A stretch of DNA of 64,000 nt from Thiorhodovibrio winogradskyi (lineage in GTDB: Bacteria; Pseudomonadota; Gammaproteobacteria; Chromatiales; Chromatiaceae). The notes under the pieces are model-generated. The model was not told where the DNA came from and ran no database searches. It saw only the letters and a list, made by a program, of their open reading frames with translations. Location: assembly GCF_036208045.1 (NCBI RefSeq), contig NZ_CP121472.1, positions 5,343,531-5,407,530 on the forward strand, written 5' to 3'. Both the position numbers and the translations under genes were made by a program. Positions 29,221 to 39,027 of this stretch are shown here, one piece after another. Position 1 is the first letter of the stretch. Each line of letters starts with the position of its first letter.

Positions 29221-30584
29221 TGCCACATCAAAGCAACGTGGCTTCCGTCGCGTTTTCCTCCGTGTTGTCCCTCAAGACTCGCGCTGGCTTCCGTTGGCTC
29301 GTGCCGCCGCTGATCGGCGCGGTGCTGACTATCCCATCAAACGTGAACGCCAGCGATTTTTCCAGCGCCAATGTGCTCACCGGCGACTGGGGTGGCGCCC
29401 GCTCCGCCTGGCAGGCGCACGGAGTCGACATCCGGCTTAACTACACCACGGAGTCCTTGGTCAATGTCGCCGGCGGGGAGAAAGCAGGCGGCACCTACGC
29501 GGACAACATCGGCCTGGATGTCCGCTTCGATCTCGCCAAGCTCCTCGGTGTGCCGAGCACGCAACTCTTGGTCAAGCTGTCGCAGCGCGACGGTACGAGT
29601 GTGTCCGAGCGTTTCATCGCGCCCTCGCTCGGCGGCAACACCTTCACCGCGCAGGAAGTCGCCGGCACGCCAAATTTCAAGGTGGTCAATGTCCAGTTCA
29701 ACACCCGCCTGCTCGACGGGCGCCTGGATCTGGCCTACGGGCGACTGGTCGCCAATGATGATTTTTTGAGTTCGTCGCTCTACTGTCAGTTCGTCAACAA
29801 CGCCTTCTGCGGCAGCCCCAAGGCTGTGTTTTTGCACAATCCCTTCACCTTCAGTGCCTATCCGGTGGCCACCTGGGGCGCGCGCTTGCGCTACGACACC
29901 CCGGCGCGCGACTGGACGGTGCAACTCGCGCTCTACGACGGCGACCCGGAACTCAAGCGGGGCGACGCTCGGCTGGCGAGCCAAAACCCGCACGGCACCG
30001 ACTGGGGCCTTGGCGATAATGGCGTGACCCTGGCCGGGGAGTTGCAGTATCACCGCCATCGCGACTCGGCCACCGCCTTGCCTGGCACCTACAAGCTCGG
30101 CGGCTACTATTTGACAGGGGATTTTGACGACCTGTCCGTTTCGCATCAGGCTCCCGCTGGCGATCAGGTGCGCGGCAACGCCATGCTGTGGCTGCTCGGC
30201 GAGCAAATGCTCTATCGCACAAGCCCCGACCGTCATCTGTCCGCCTTCGGCTCCCTGGTCGCGAGCCTGGATGATCGCGTCAACCAAATGAGCCACTACC
30301 TGAATGCGGGACTGGTCTATCGCGGACTCTTCCGCGCCCGCCCCCAAGACAGCACCGGCTTTGGCCTGGCGGTGGGCTGGTATGGCGATCCCTACAACCG
30401 GGGGCTTCAGGCCGCGGGGCAGGCGCGGAAAGACCACGAGGCGGTGATTGAACTCAACCACCGCTTCGCGCTCGGGCATGGCATCGCCATCCAGCCCGAT
30501 CTGCAGTACATCCTGCGTCCCGGCGGTACCGGCGACATCGACAATGCCCTGGTGATCGGCGCCAAGATCAGCCTGGATTTTTGA
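29217..30584 (+). CDS. OprB-type carbohydrate-selective porin
   Basis: The 455-residue product has an N-terminal signal region (hydrophobic at about 27-42, ending NVNAS). Its barrel is typical of the OprB family: LTGDWGGARSAWQAHGVDI near residue 55, YTTESLVNVAGG, the mid-barrel GRLVANDDFL, and a terminal Phe (KISLDF) as in outer-membrane beta-barrels. It would let sugars cross the outer membrane for the ABC importer upstream. The gene overlaps that transporter by 4 bp (ATGA at 29217-29220), making an operon that spans both membranes. Confidence 0.92.
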   Translation: MMPHQSNVASVAFSSVLSLKTRAGFRWLVPPLIGAVLTIPSNVNASDFSSANVLTGDWGGARSAWQAHGVDIRLNYTTESLVNVAGGEKAGGTYADNIGLDVRFDLAKLLGVPSTQLLVKLSQRDGTSVSERFIAPSLGGNTFTAQEVAGTPNFKVVNVQFNTRLLDGRLDLAYGRLVANDDFLSSSLYCQFVNNAFCGSPKAVFLHNPFTFSAYPVATWGARLRYDTPARDWTVQLALYDGDPELKRGDARLASQNPHGTDWGLGDNGVTLAGELQYHRHRDSATALPGTYKLGGYYLTGDFDDLSVSHQAPAGDQVRGNAMLWLLGEQMLYRTSPDRHLSAFGSLVASLDDRVNQMSHYLNAGLVYRGLFRARPQDSTGFGLAVGWYGDPYNRGLQAAGQARKDHEAVIELNHRFALGHGIAIQPDLQYILRPGGTGDIDNALVIGAKISLDF

Positions 30585-30716
30585 CTCGACCAAGCGGTAC
30601 GCGCGCCCTGGTGGCAACCGCGCTCGATTGGGCGGAATCCTCGACACGGATGGCGAATAACAACCGCCAACCAAGAATGCAACCAATTAACCAATCACGC
30701 AGCCCACAATACTCCC

Positions 30717-32252
30717 ATGAACAAAAGACTGATCTGTCTCGCCACGGGGCTCTATCTCGCCGGCACACTGCAAGCCGCCCTTGCCTGCACCACCATCATT
30801 GTCGGCAAGGGGGCGAGCGTTGATGGCTCCCTGATCATCGCCCGCAACGAAGACACCAGCAATGCCGTGGACCCACAGTTGATCATGCGCCATGATCCCA
30901 GCACCGAGGACTACGTCTTCCGCTCCAATTCCTTTGGCAACCCGGCCAACAACCAATTTAGCTGGCAGATGCCGGCGGGTACCCTGGGGTATGTTGCCTT
31001 TCCGGAATGGGAAAGCGTGCAAGCCGGCAACCCCTCCTTCGAGGAGGTTGGCTTCAATGACCGAGGCGTCGCCCTCTCGGCCACCGAGACCATTTTCAAT
31101 AGCGACGCAGTGCTCGCGGTCGATCCCTATCTGGTCGAGACCGGCATCGGCGAGGATGGCATTACCACGGTGGTACTGCCCCAGGCCGCTTCCGCGCGCC
31201 ACGGCGTGTTGCTACTTGGCTACATCATCGAGCATGTCGGCGCCGGCGAGGGCTTTGGCGTGGCCTTCACCGACGCGCACGAGGCTTGGTATCTGGAAAC
31301 CGTCTCCGGGCACCATTGGGTGGCCCAGCGCATTCCCGATGATGCCTATTTTGTCTCGGCCAATCAGGGGCGCTTTCAGCAGGTCAACCTCAGCGACCCA
31401 CTCAATGTGATGGCATCCGCCGGGCTTGCGGTTTTTCTGATCGAACAAGGATTGTACGACCCCAGCCAAGGGCCTTTGGACCTCTTTGCCTGCTGCATCG
31501 CGAATGGCACCCATGACCAAACCTATAATTATCCCCGCGTCGAGCGGTTGCTAAGCCTTTATTCTGGTCTGGATGAAACTGGCAAGGACGGTCGCTTCAG
31601 CCTGTTCCCAACACCGAGCGAAAAGCTCTCGATCGCCGATGTCGCGCGCGGCTTACGAGATTATTATCAGGGCACGACGCACGACCCCTATACGCATCAA
31701 AACCCCCAAGAGCCCTGGCGGCCGATCAGCGTGCTGCGCGCCTCGCTCTCGCACATCACCCAGACCCGCTCCGAGTTGCCCGTCGCTATCGGTCGGGTAA
31801 ATTACATCGCACTGGGCATGACCGCGCTCTCGGCCTATGTGCCAATTTACTGGGGGTTGAGCGAACTGCCGGCGGAGTACCAGCACGCCAGCGACCAAGC
31901 GGATGACGAAAGCCTCTTTTGGCGCTACCGCAAGTTGCAGACCCTGGTGTTTCAGGACTATCCGCGCTTTGCGCCCAAGGTCCAGCAGGCCATCCATGCC
32001 TTCGAGCAGGAGAACGCGCGCGAACAGCGCCAGATGGAACAAGCCTATCTGGCCAGTTATCAGCAAGAACCAGCGTTCGCCAAGTCACTGATTCAAAAAT
32101 TCACCGGCGCCATGCTCACTCGCCAGCGCGTGATGCTCGACCAACTCACCACCACTCTGGCGCGCCAGCTCGACATGCAAGACCTGAGGAATGACGACTA
32201 TACCCGCATGATCCATGAGATCGAGACCAGCTATCATTTCCACGGGGCCTGA
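30717..32252 (+). CDS. Secreted C69-family dipeptidase (N-terminal nucleophile)
   Basis: The 511-residue protein carries a signal peptide ending in QAALA, directly followed by Cys24 of CTTIIVGKGASVDGS. In C69 (PepD-like) hydrolases this mature N-terminal Cys is the catalytic nucleophile exposed by processing. RNEDTSNAVDPQ near residue 42, and the WYLETVSGHHWVAQRIPDD and ANQGRFQQV segments, are family hallmarks. It likely cleaves dipeptides in the periplasm. The C-terminal 120 residues are helical and charged. It follows the porin by 132 bp and could be an independent unit. Confidence 0.9.
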   Translation: MNKRLICLATGLYLAGTLQAALACTTIIVGKGASVDGSLIIARNEDTSNAVDPQLIMRHDPSTEDYVFRSNSFGNPANNQFSWQMPAGTLGYVAFPEWESVQAGNPSFEEVGFNDRGVALSATETIFNSDAVLAVDPYLVETGIGEDGITTVVLPQAASARHGVLLLGYIIEHVGAGEGFGVAFTDAHEAWYLETVSGHHWVAQRIPDDAYFVSANQGRFQQVNLSDPLNVMASAGLAVFLIEQGLYDPSQGPLDLFACCIANGTHDQTYNYPRVERLLSLYSGLDETGKDGRFSLFPTPSEKLSIADVARGLRDYYQGTTHDPYTHQNPQEPWRPISVLRASLSHITQTRSELPVAIGRVNYIALGMTALSAYVPIYWGLSELPAEYQHASDQADDESLFWRYRKLQTLVFQDYPRFAPKVQQAIHAFEQENAREQRQMEQAYLASYQQEPAFAKSLIQKFTGAMLTRQRVMLDQLTTTLARQLDMQDLRNDDYTRMIHEIETSYHFHGA

Positions 32253-32311
32253 GGGATGTTTGACGCTCGAAACGGCTGACTGTTTGGATCGACACAACAG
32301 GAGTTTCCGGT

Positions 32312-32802
32312 ATGTCGCAATATCCCCTGCGCCAAGTACGCGGACCTTTTTTCGCCACGCAACTGCACGATGGCGATCCCTATGAGCTGAGCATCTGTGG
32401 ATGGTGCGCTTACACGGCCCGCGCCGGGTCTAGGTGTATGAACCAGGCCAACCCTGCCGGACGTGCTATCCGGGACAAGCGCTCAGCGCGGCCGGGGTGC
32501 TGAAAAATCCACTTCCGGTCGAGGCGCTCTATGATCCGCAAGCCGCCCATGAGGTGGCGCTGCGCAATCTGCTCCAGCGCAAGGGCTACGCCAGCCTGGA
32601 AGCCGTGCGCGAGCAAGGCAAAGCCGAGGGCGAGCTGGGGCTGGTGCTGCGCCTGCTCGACAAGCGCCTTGGTGGTCTGACTCCGGCGCTCGCGGCGCAC
32701 ATTCGCCAGCTCGTCTCGGGGCAGCTCAACGCGCTCGGCGAGGCGCTGCTGGATTTTGGCCAGGAGCGTGATGTCTGGGCATGGCTGACAATAAAAAAAT
32801 AA
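32312..32802 (+). pseudogene. Broken copy of the Uma2/DUF4351 gene at 24355
   Basis: The first 80 bp encode MSQYPLRQVRGPFF, near-identical to the start of the gene at 24355. After 32393 the copy jumps to the position equivalent to 24729, a deletion of about 290 bp that removes the catalytic core and shifts the frame. In the restored frame a G-to-T change also makes a TAG stop where the intact copy has Glu in RRVEVYEPG. The remaining C-terminal part (32434-32802) stays open, ending in DUF4351 (LLDFGQERDVWAWL). Confidence 0.85.
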
Positions 32803-32870
32803 CGCCCGAGTCGCTGGAGCAGGGCATGCACTGCACCTAGACGAGCATCGGGTTGGCGTTCCACCGTTTT

Positions 32871-33905
32871 TTACTGAAACAGCCCCAGTCCCAAACGCTG
32901 ACTAACATACGCAATGGCGCGCATGGCCCTGATGCTATTGCCGGATTGGTTCAGCCGAGGGGAAAAGGCGGCCACGGCCAACTTGGCAGGCGCCACGGCC
33001 AGGATTCCGCCGCCCACGCCGGTCTTGGCGGGCAGGCCCACATTGAAGGCCCAGGCTCCAGACTCGTCATAGAATCCGGCGGTCAGCATCAGGGCGAGAA
33101 TCCTGGGCACATACTCGGCATCCAGCACTTGCTGCTTGCTGACCGGATTGATCCCACCATTGGCCAGGGTCGCGCCCATGATCGCCAGTTGTCTGGCGTT
33201 GACGCCGATGGAGCACTGCTTAGTGTATACATCGACACTTTCCATGGGATCGGCGTAGATCCGGTCGTATCGGTGTAGCAGATAGGCAATGGCTCGATTG
33301 CCTTGGTTGGTGGAGGCCTCGGAACGATAAACCTCCTCGACCACGTCCAGTTCTTCACCGGCCAGGGTCTCATAAAAACCCTTAATCTTATCGAAGCCTT
33401 GATCCGGAGTGTCGGCCAGGATCAGACTGACCGCCGCGATGGCCCCGGCATTGACCAGGGGATTGACGGATCGGGCCTTGAGCAGCTCCAGGGCGAGGAC
33501 TGAGTTGAACGGCAGGCCGGTGGGCTCCAGGCCGATTTTTTCGGCAATGACCTTGGCATCGCCATGCTCCCGCATGACCAGTGCGGCGGTAAAAGGCTTG
33601 GACACGGACTGGATAGTAAAGACATGCTCAGCGTCGCCTGCCGTGTAGACTTTGCCGTCAGCCGTGACCAGGGCCAAACCGAATAACGCCGCATCCACCT
33701 TGGCCAGTTCGGGAATGTAGTCGGCATTGGCGCCTTCGGTATTGGCGGCGAAGAGGCTATGGGCTTCCTGGAGAACCTGTCCGAAAATGTCCGTATCAAT
33801 ACCGGATCGAGACCAGGCCGGGGGCGAGAGAAACAGCAGGAATGCCAGGAGAACAGCCATCCTGCTCAGAGTGGCCATGGTGCTTGCGTTCAATCTGTCT
33901 TGCAT
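32871..33905 (-). CDS. glsA: Glutaminase A, probably exported
   Basis: The 344-residue product matches the serine-dependent beta-lactamase-fold glutaminases that convert glutamine to glutamate and ammonia. It shows FTIQSVSKPFTAALVM (catalytic Ser-x-x-Lys) near residue 98, NPLVNAGAIA near 147, and KTGVGGGILAV near 294. Unlike the usual cytoplasmic GlsA (about 308 residues), it begins with a hydrophobic segment (MAVLLAFLLFLSPPAWS), so it is likely secreted to the periplasm. The frame is open to 33995, but the ATG at 33905 (MQDRLNAS) places the signal peptide properly and has an AGGA site upstream. Confidence 0.9.
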   Translation of the reverse strand: MQDRLNASTMATLSRMAVLLAFLLFLSPPAWSRSGIDTDIFGQVLQEAHSLFAANTEGANADYIPELAKVDAALFGLALVTADGKVYTAGDAEHVFTIQSVSKPFTAALVMREHGDAKVIAEKIGLEPTGLPFNSVLALELLKARSVNPLVNAGAIAAVSLILADTPDQGFDKIKGFYETLAGEELDVVEEVYRSEASTNQGNRAIAYLLHRYDRIYADPMESVDVYTKQCSIGVNARQLAIMGATLANGGINPVSKQQVLDAEYVPRILALMLTAGFYDESGAWAFNVGLPAKTGVGGGILAVAPAKLAVAAFSPRLNQSGNSIRAMRAIAYVSQRLGLGLFQ

Positions 33906-34064
33906 GAGGTCTATTCCTGAATGGTCAGCGAAAGCGAGCGATGCCACGCCACCGCGTTTTCGGTCGGAAAAAAGCGGATTTGACTCAGTTTGCATTTCAG
34001 ACCTACGCAGCCAAGATTGACCGCGACATGGACAATGGCATGGCCTCCGCGATGGCTCTGTTGA

Positions 34065-35159
34065 CTAGGATGGAGAGGGTATCGGCCCTTGAGGCGCGTC
34101 ACCCCCAACTCGTGTCAGCAGGCTCAAAAAATTCGTCAGGGCCACCTTGCGCGCCGTGTCAGGCTTCAAGGCATCCAGAAGAGTGTAATATTTTAAAATG
34201 TTCTGGTTGTAGGTGGCGAAGTGGCCGATATTGTCGGAACCGATCATGAACCGGTCGGAAAAATCCGAGATCAGGGTCAGCCATTCGGGGCGGATGCGCG
34301 GTTCCTGACCGGAGAGCTGCACGTAGTTTTCGTAGATGATCCAGGACAGATCGATATACAGATTGTCGTGTCTGGCGAGCATCTCCCGCAGCAGTCCGGT
34401 GTAGGCGGTCTGGTCTAGATCCAGCATTCGTGACAGCCCGGCATGGGCCCAGATGATCACGGTTTTGGGATGACGGGCCAGAGCTTCCCGCACCTCATAC
34501 ACATAAATTGGCTTATCCAGCCGGTTGCGCGAGGTGGCGTTGTTGTGCAGATTGACGGGCAGGTTTTTTTGGCCGGCCAGGTCGTAGACCGAGTCCAGGG
34601 CCGGGTGGTTGGCCCGGGCCGTTTCACCGTAGGTCAGGTTGGTCAGGTCGTCGCGGTGTCCGAAAACCTCGCCCACGCCTTGCCACAGACCAGGGTATTC
34701 CGCCAGCATTCTCTCCACGTGCATCACGGCGTGTTTGTCAGTGGCGTTGAACCCGCAAATAAACGGATGGAAGCGGGAACGGACCTGGCTGGGCAATTCC
34801 AAAAAACGCCTAGCAACCACGAAGTCCGTGGCTGAATACCAGTAGGCCCGGGCGTTATCGTCCAGGTAGTACTTAGGTTCTTCCGGCTCCGCGGCATCCC
34901 ATTTCTTGACGAGAGGCATGCCGGAAAACATGATGTGATCCACGCCCGCCGCCTTCATGGACTGCAATAAGGCGTCCACTCCCTCGGTTTTCTGCAGAAA
35001 ATCCGCATAGTGAAAATGACTGTCCGCAATCGAATGTCTGATGGTTGCGTCCGCGCCAAAATCCGGCGCGGCCAGGGCCGCGAACGGCGCTGATATCCGC
35101 TGGGTTCCGCCAGCCAATAGTCCTGCGGCGGTGATTTTTAAAAATGATCTGCGATCCAT
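34065..35159 (-). CDS. Tat-exported amidohydrolase (amidohydrolase_2 family)
   Basis: The 364-residue product begins with a twin-arginine signal, MDRRSFLKITAAGLLAGG, and then a TIM-barrel metal hydrolase of the amidohydrolase_2 type. It has the metal-binding DSHFH near residue 46, IWAHAGLSR near 236, and IGSDNIGH near 311. Export by Tat fits a folded metalloenzyme. An AGGAG site lies 5-10 bp before the ATG at 35159; the longer frame to 35225 would hide the Tat motif. It is 159 bp upstream of the exported glutaminase on the same strand, so both may serve extracytoplasmic amide degradation (inference). Confidence 0.88.
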   Translation of the reverse strand: MDRRSFLKITAAGLLAGGTQRISAPFAALAAPDFGADATIRHSIADSHFHYADFLQKTEGVDALLQSMKAAGVDHIMFSGMPLVKKWDAAEPEEPKYYLDDNARAYWYSATDFVVARRFLELPSQVRSRFHPFICGFNATDKHAVMHVERMLAEYPGLWQGVGEVFGHRDDLTNLTYGETARANHPALDSVYDLAGQKNLPVNLHNNATSRNRLDKPIYVYEVREALARHPKTVIIWAHAGLSRMLDLDQTAYTGLLREMLARHDNLYIDLSWIIYENYVQLSGQEPRIRPEWLTLISDFSDRFMIGSDNIGHFATYNQNILKYYTLLDALKPDTARKVALTNFLSLLTRVGGDAPQGPIPSPS

Positions 35160-35502
35160 GTCTGCTCCTTGTGTTAGCAATGAATCAGCGCAACGGCCCG
35201 GGACATTGAGCCTTATCATTTCCAACCCAGCGCATGGCCGACACCAGGGCGGCCGTTATGGCAAACATCCCAGATCGTCAGCAAACGACAGGCGATAGGG
35301 AATTCTATCCCATCAGGAAGCTTGCTGATCAAAATGGGTCATCATTCTCAATCCAGTTTCAACCGGGCGCTCTATGCGCGGCTTGCGCCGCACATGACTT
35401 GCGGCGAAAGCCGCGTGACGGGACTTTTTATCGGGGCGCTCTAGGCCGCGCCCATTGAGACTTTTTTTCCACCAAGCCTTGGGGAAATTTACATTTTTCA
35501 TC
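35160..35502. other. Intergenic region between the amidohydrolase and Uma2 genes
   Basis: No gene is supported. A short GC hairpin with a GAAA loop (GCGGC/GCCGC at 35401-35414) lies here, with a T-run a few bases beyond; it is too weak to call a terminator. Confidence 0.4.
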
Positions 35503-36057
35503 ATGGAAGCCTTAAAATTCAAAACCGTCGAGGATCTGCTCGACGCCCAGGATGAGCGCGTCGAGCTGATCGACGGCGAGATTGTTCGACGTCCGATGGC
35601 GCGCGCGGAGCATGGCGTGGTGCAGCATCGCGCCTCGGTTGAACTTGGTCCATTCGATCATCCGTCCGGGCCGGGCGGCTGGTTGATCGCCAGCGAGATC
35701 AGCGTGCGCTATTCGCTGCACCAATGCCCAACCCACGACCTCGCGGGGTGGCGCAAGGAGCGGTTGTCGGAGCGTCCGCGCGGTGTGGTTGAGGTTCCAC
35801 CCGATTGGGTGTGTGAAATCATTTCCCCTGGCCATGAGCGCAAGGACACCCTGACGCTGTTTCTGCTCTTGCAGCGCCAAGGGGTGCCGCACTACTGGCT
35901 CATCTGGCCGGAGGATCGCTCGTTGATCGCCTTTCAACTCGATGGCGATACTTATCGGGTCATCGCCAGCGTCACCGCGACCGATCCGGGTGAGCGGAAG
36001 ATGCGCATTCCCCCCTTCGAGGCCGTCGCCATCAACCTGGATTATCTGTTCGGTTAA
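35503..36057 (+). CDS. Uma2 family nuclease-fold protein (DUF820)
   Basis: The 184-residue product has the compact Uma2/DUF820 core: ERVELIDGEIVRRPMA near residue 16, a Lys/Asp region HDLAGWRKERL near 76, VCEIISPGHERKD near 100 (catalytic Glu region), and GVPHYWLIWPEDRSLIAF. It resembles PD-(D/E)xK nucleases; no biological role is established, though multiple copies are typical of purple sulfur bacteria and cyanobacteria. A partial paralogue is at 47276-47617. I chose the ATG at 35503 (MEALKFKT); the 48-bp upstream extension is unrelated. Confidence 0.85.
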   Translation: MEALKFKTVEDLLDAQDERVELIDGEIVRRPMARAEHGVVQHRASVELGPFDHPSGPGGWLIASEISVRYSLHQCPTHDLAGWRKERLSERPRGVVEVPPDWVCEIISPGHERKDTLTLFLLLQRQGVPHYWLIWPEDRSLIAFQLDGDTYRVIASVTATDPGERKMRIPPFEAVAINLDYLFG

Positions 36058-36403
36058 CTGTCGAGTCCCGAAAGATTGTTCGGCCTGCTCAGCCCCTTTG
36101 AGTTCAAGAACGACTTGGGGGATGCGGCCCGGCGCGGTAAGCATGATTACTCACAGGTCTGGAAGTCCATCTACGAGCAAGTGACCTTGGAATCCGCCAC
36201 CGAGTCGGCCTTTGCCGACGACCGGGAGAAAACCACCGCTCTTGCGATGCTCGGGGCGAGCATCGGACCAGTTCACATTCAAGTGCCGGGCCGGATTTGT
36301 CGCTGACACCCAGGCTGCCCGATAATGAGGGCATACGCGCGCCTCGCGCCGCATCGTCCAAATCCCTCTCTACAGCGACCGAACAACCCCGTAACGGAGC
36401 ATC
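36058..36403. other. Intergenic region before metG
   Basis: A short open frame at 36076-36303 starts with LSPFEFKND. It has no identifiable domain and could be a decayed gene end. No other feature is supported. Confidence 0.4.
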
Positions 36404-38443
36404 ATGACCCAAGTCCGCGACATCCTTGTCACCAGCGCCCTGCCCTACGCCAATGGCCCCATTCATATCGGGCATCTGGTCGAATACATCCAGACCGACA
36501 TTTGGGCACGCTTTCAGAAAATGCGCGGCCACAACTGCTGGTACGTCTGCGCCGATGACGCCCATGGCACACCCATCATGCTCAAGGCGCGTGCCGAGGG
36601 TATTGCGCCCGAGGCGCTGATCGAGCGGGTGGCGGCCGAGCACAAGGCGGATTTTGCCGCCTTTCGCATTAACTTTGACAACTATCACTCGACCCATTCG
36701 GCGGAGAACCGCCATTTTGCCGAACTCATCTACAACCGCAACCGTGACCAGGACCATATCGCCCGGCGCGAGATCAAGCAGGCCTATGACCCGGTCGAGA
36801 AGATGTTCCTGCCGGATCGCTTCATCAAGGGTGACTGCCCCAAGTGTGGCGCGGCTGATCAGTATGGCGACAATTGCGAGGCCTGTGGTGCCAGCTACTC
36901 GCCGGCGGAGCTGAAAAACCCGCGCTCGGCCGTGTCAGGCGCGGTGCCCGAAATGCGTCGGTCAGAGCATTTTTTCTTCAAGCTCGCGGATTTCGAGGCG
37001 ATGCTGCGCGACTGGACGCGCGGTGGTGGTCTGCAAAAACAGGTCGCCAACAAGCTTGATGAGTGGTTCGATGCCGGCCTGCAGGAGTGGGACATTTCGC
37101 GCGACGCGCCTTATTTCGGCTTCGAGATTCCGGATGCGTCGGGTAAGTTTTTCTATGTCTGGCTCGACGCGCCCATTGGCTACATGGCGAGCTTTCAGCA
37201 CCTGTGCGAACGCACGCCGGGGCTTGCCTTTGACCGCTTCTGGGCGAAGGATTCAAGCGCCGAGCTCTATCACTTTATCGGCAAGGATATTATTTACTTC
37301 CACGCCCTGTTTTGGCCGGCGATGCTCAATGGCGCGGATTTTCGCGCGCCAACGGCGGTCTTCGCCCACGGGTTTCTCACCGTCGACGGACAAAAGATGT
37401 CCAAGTCGCGCGGGACTTTCATCAAGGCAAGCACCTATCTGGAGCATCTCAACCCCGAGTATCTGCGCTATTACTTCGCCGCCAAGCTCGGCCCTGGGGT
37501 GGACGATATTGATCTGAGTCTGGAGGACTTTCAGGCACGGGTGAATGCCGACCTGGTCGGCAAGATCGTCAATATCGCCAGCCGCACGGCGTCCTTCATT
37601 CACAAACGCTTTGACGGACGCCTGGCCGCGAGCCTGCCGGAGCCGGCGCTTTTTGCGGAGTTTGTCGCCGCCGGCGAGAGCATCGCGCGCGCCTATGACC
37701 AGCGCGAGCTGGCACGGGCGATGCGCGAGATCATGGCACTGGCCGACCGGGCAAACCAATACATCGACGAGCAGGCGCCCTGGGTGATGGCCAAGGCGCC
37801 GGAGCGCGTCGCCGAATTGCATGGCGTCTGCACCCTGGGATTGAATCTCTTTCGGCTGCTGATCGGCTGGCTGCGCCCGGTGCTGCCTGGCACCGCCGAG
37901 GCCGCGGAGGAATTCTTGCGCATCGAGCCCTTGACCTGGGAGGCCCTGCCCAAACCACTGTTGGATCATCGCATCGAGACGTTCAAACCGCTGATGACGC
38001 GCATTGAACGCAGCCAGATCGACGCCATGCTGGCCGCCTCGCGCGTGGATCTGGCGGCCACGCCGGGCGCTGTTCAGGTCACTCCGCCCGTTGCCAGCCT
38101 GGACCCACCGCTCGCGGACAGCATCGATTACGACACCTTTACCCAGGTCGACTTGCGCATCGCCCGCATTGTGGAGGCCAGTTTGGTCGAGGGCGCCGAT
38201 AAACTCTTGCGGCTGCGCCTGGACTTGGGCGGCGAGGAGCGTCAGGTGTTCGCCGGCATCCGGGCTGCCTATACGCCTGAATCCCTGACCGGTCGCCTGA
38301 CGGTGATGGTGGCGAATCTCGCTCCACGCAAAATGCGCTTTGGGGTGTCCGAGGGCATGGTGCTGGCGGCCGGGCCGGGCGGCAAGGATCTCTTTCTGCT
38401 CTCGCCGGATAGCGGCGCCACCCCAGGCATGAAGGTCAAGTAA
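36404..38443 (+). CDS. metG: Methionyl-tRNA synthetase
   Basis: MetG charges initiator and elongator tRNA-Met. The 679-residue protein is the E. coli-type dimeric form (677). It has the class I HIGH motif in [10 protein letters not shown] near residue 15, a zinc knuckle ([18 protein letters not shown]) near 145, KMSKS in [10 protein letters not shown] near 332, the anticodon-binding helical domain, and a C-terminal tRNA-binding EMAP/Trbp domain ([12 protein letters not shown] near 578). It is monocistronic as far as can be seen. Confidence 0.98.
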   Translation: MTQVRDILVTSALPYANGPIHIGHLVEYIQTDIWARFQKMRGHNCWYVCADDAHGTPIMLKARAEGIAPEALIERVAAEHKADFAAFRINFDNYHSTHSAENRHFAELIYNRNRDQDHIARREIKQAYDPVEKMFLPDRFIKGDCPKCGAADQYGDNCEACGASYSPAELKNPRSAVSGAVPEMRRSEHFFFKLADFEAMLRDWTRGGGLQKQVANKLDEWFDAGLQEWDISRDAPYFGFEIPDASGKFFYVWLDAPIGYMASFQHLCERTPGLAFDRFWAKDSSAELYHFIGKDIIYFHALFWPAMLNGADFRAPTAVFAHGFLTVDGQKMSKSRGTFIKASTYLEHLNPEYLRYYFAAKLGPGVDDIDLSLEDFQARVNADLVGKIVNIASRTASFIHKRFDGRLAASLPEPALFAEFVAAGESIARAYDQRELARAMREIMALADRANQYIDEQAPWVMAKAPERVAELHGVCTLGLNLFRLLIGWLRPVLPGTAEAAEEFLRIEPLTWEALPKPLLDHRIETFKPLMTRIERSQIDAMLAASRVDLAATPGAVQVTPPVASLDPPLADSIDYDTFTQVDLRIARIVEASLVEGADKLLRLRLDLGGEERQVFAGIRAAYTPESLTGRLTVMVANLAPRKMRFGVSEGMVLAAGPGGKDLFLLSPDSGATPGMKVK

Positions 38444-38544
38444 AGGCCATCAACCGCACGGATGCGGGCCTGAGACCTATGGCTCGGTCCTACCGCTGAA
38501 ACGCTGTTTACGGCATTGAGCGGTGGTCAGCCCGCCAATCCACC

Positions 38545-39027
38545 TCAGGCTCCCTCGGCCGGACCAGCGCCGCGGGGCTTTTTTCGCGGGCGCTTGGCCG
38601 GCTTGCGCCGCTGTGCCGCGGTCGGGGCTGGCACCCCGGCCGCGGCTGCTGCCTGCACATCCGCGCCGGTGCCGCGCGGACCATGGCCTTTTCTCGCATT
38701 TGCCTGGGCGTTGGGGTTCGCGTTGGGATTCGCGTTCGGGCGCACCCCATGATTGGAGCGCGGACTGCTCGAGCGTGCACCCGTTGGGCGGCTGGCGGGC
38801 GAGTGGGCACCATTGGCACGGGTACCGCTCGTTCGCGTTGGTCGCGTGCGTGATTGGTCCGCGGAATTGTGCTCACCACCCGGCAGGGGTGCAAGGCGAT
38901 TGACGGGCGCGAGCATGATCTCGAGCTCATTGAGCTCATCCCACTGCTCATCGGTTCTGTCTTGATCCGGAATATCCCTGAGCGCACGCAGACGGCGGCG
39001 CGGGGAGGTCGTTTGGCTTTCACTCAT
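38545..39027 (-). CDS. Low-complexity basic protein of unknown function
   Basis: The 160-residue product starts with a structured acidic/helical segment (ALRDIPDQDRTDEQWDELNELEIMLAP). It ends in a long Arg/Ser/Asn/Pro/Ala-rich tail with a PNANPNANPNAQANA repeat and a very basic KPAKRPRKKPRG end. Such tails often bind nucleic acid, but I recognise no family. The ordered N-terminus and the codon bias argue that it is real. It converges on metG. Confidence 0.5.
   Translation of the reverse strand: MSESQTTSPRRRLRALRDIPDQDRTDEQWDELNELEIMLAPVNRLAPLPGGEHNSADQSRTRPTRTSGTRANGAHSPASRPTGARSSSPRSNHGVRPNANPNANPNAQANARKGHGPRGTGADVQAAAAAGVPAPTAAQRRKPAKRPRKKPRGAGPAEGA

Noticed and set aside
29337-30686. 449-codon minus-strand frame opposite the porin gene
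   Set aside because: Antisense shadow; the porin frame has a signal peptide, barrel motifs and operon overlap.
36076-36306. Short frame beginning near LSPFEFKND after the Uma2 gene
   Set aside because: The opening resembles a common enzyme N-terminus, but the rest does not follow; it cannot be assigned.
38690-38750. GCGTTCG/GGGATTC tandem pattern considered as a CRISPR or satellite repeat
   Set aside because: It is the codon repeat for the PNAN stretch of the low-complexity protein; there are no spacers.
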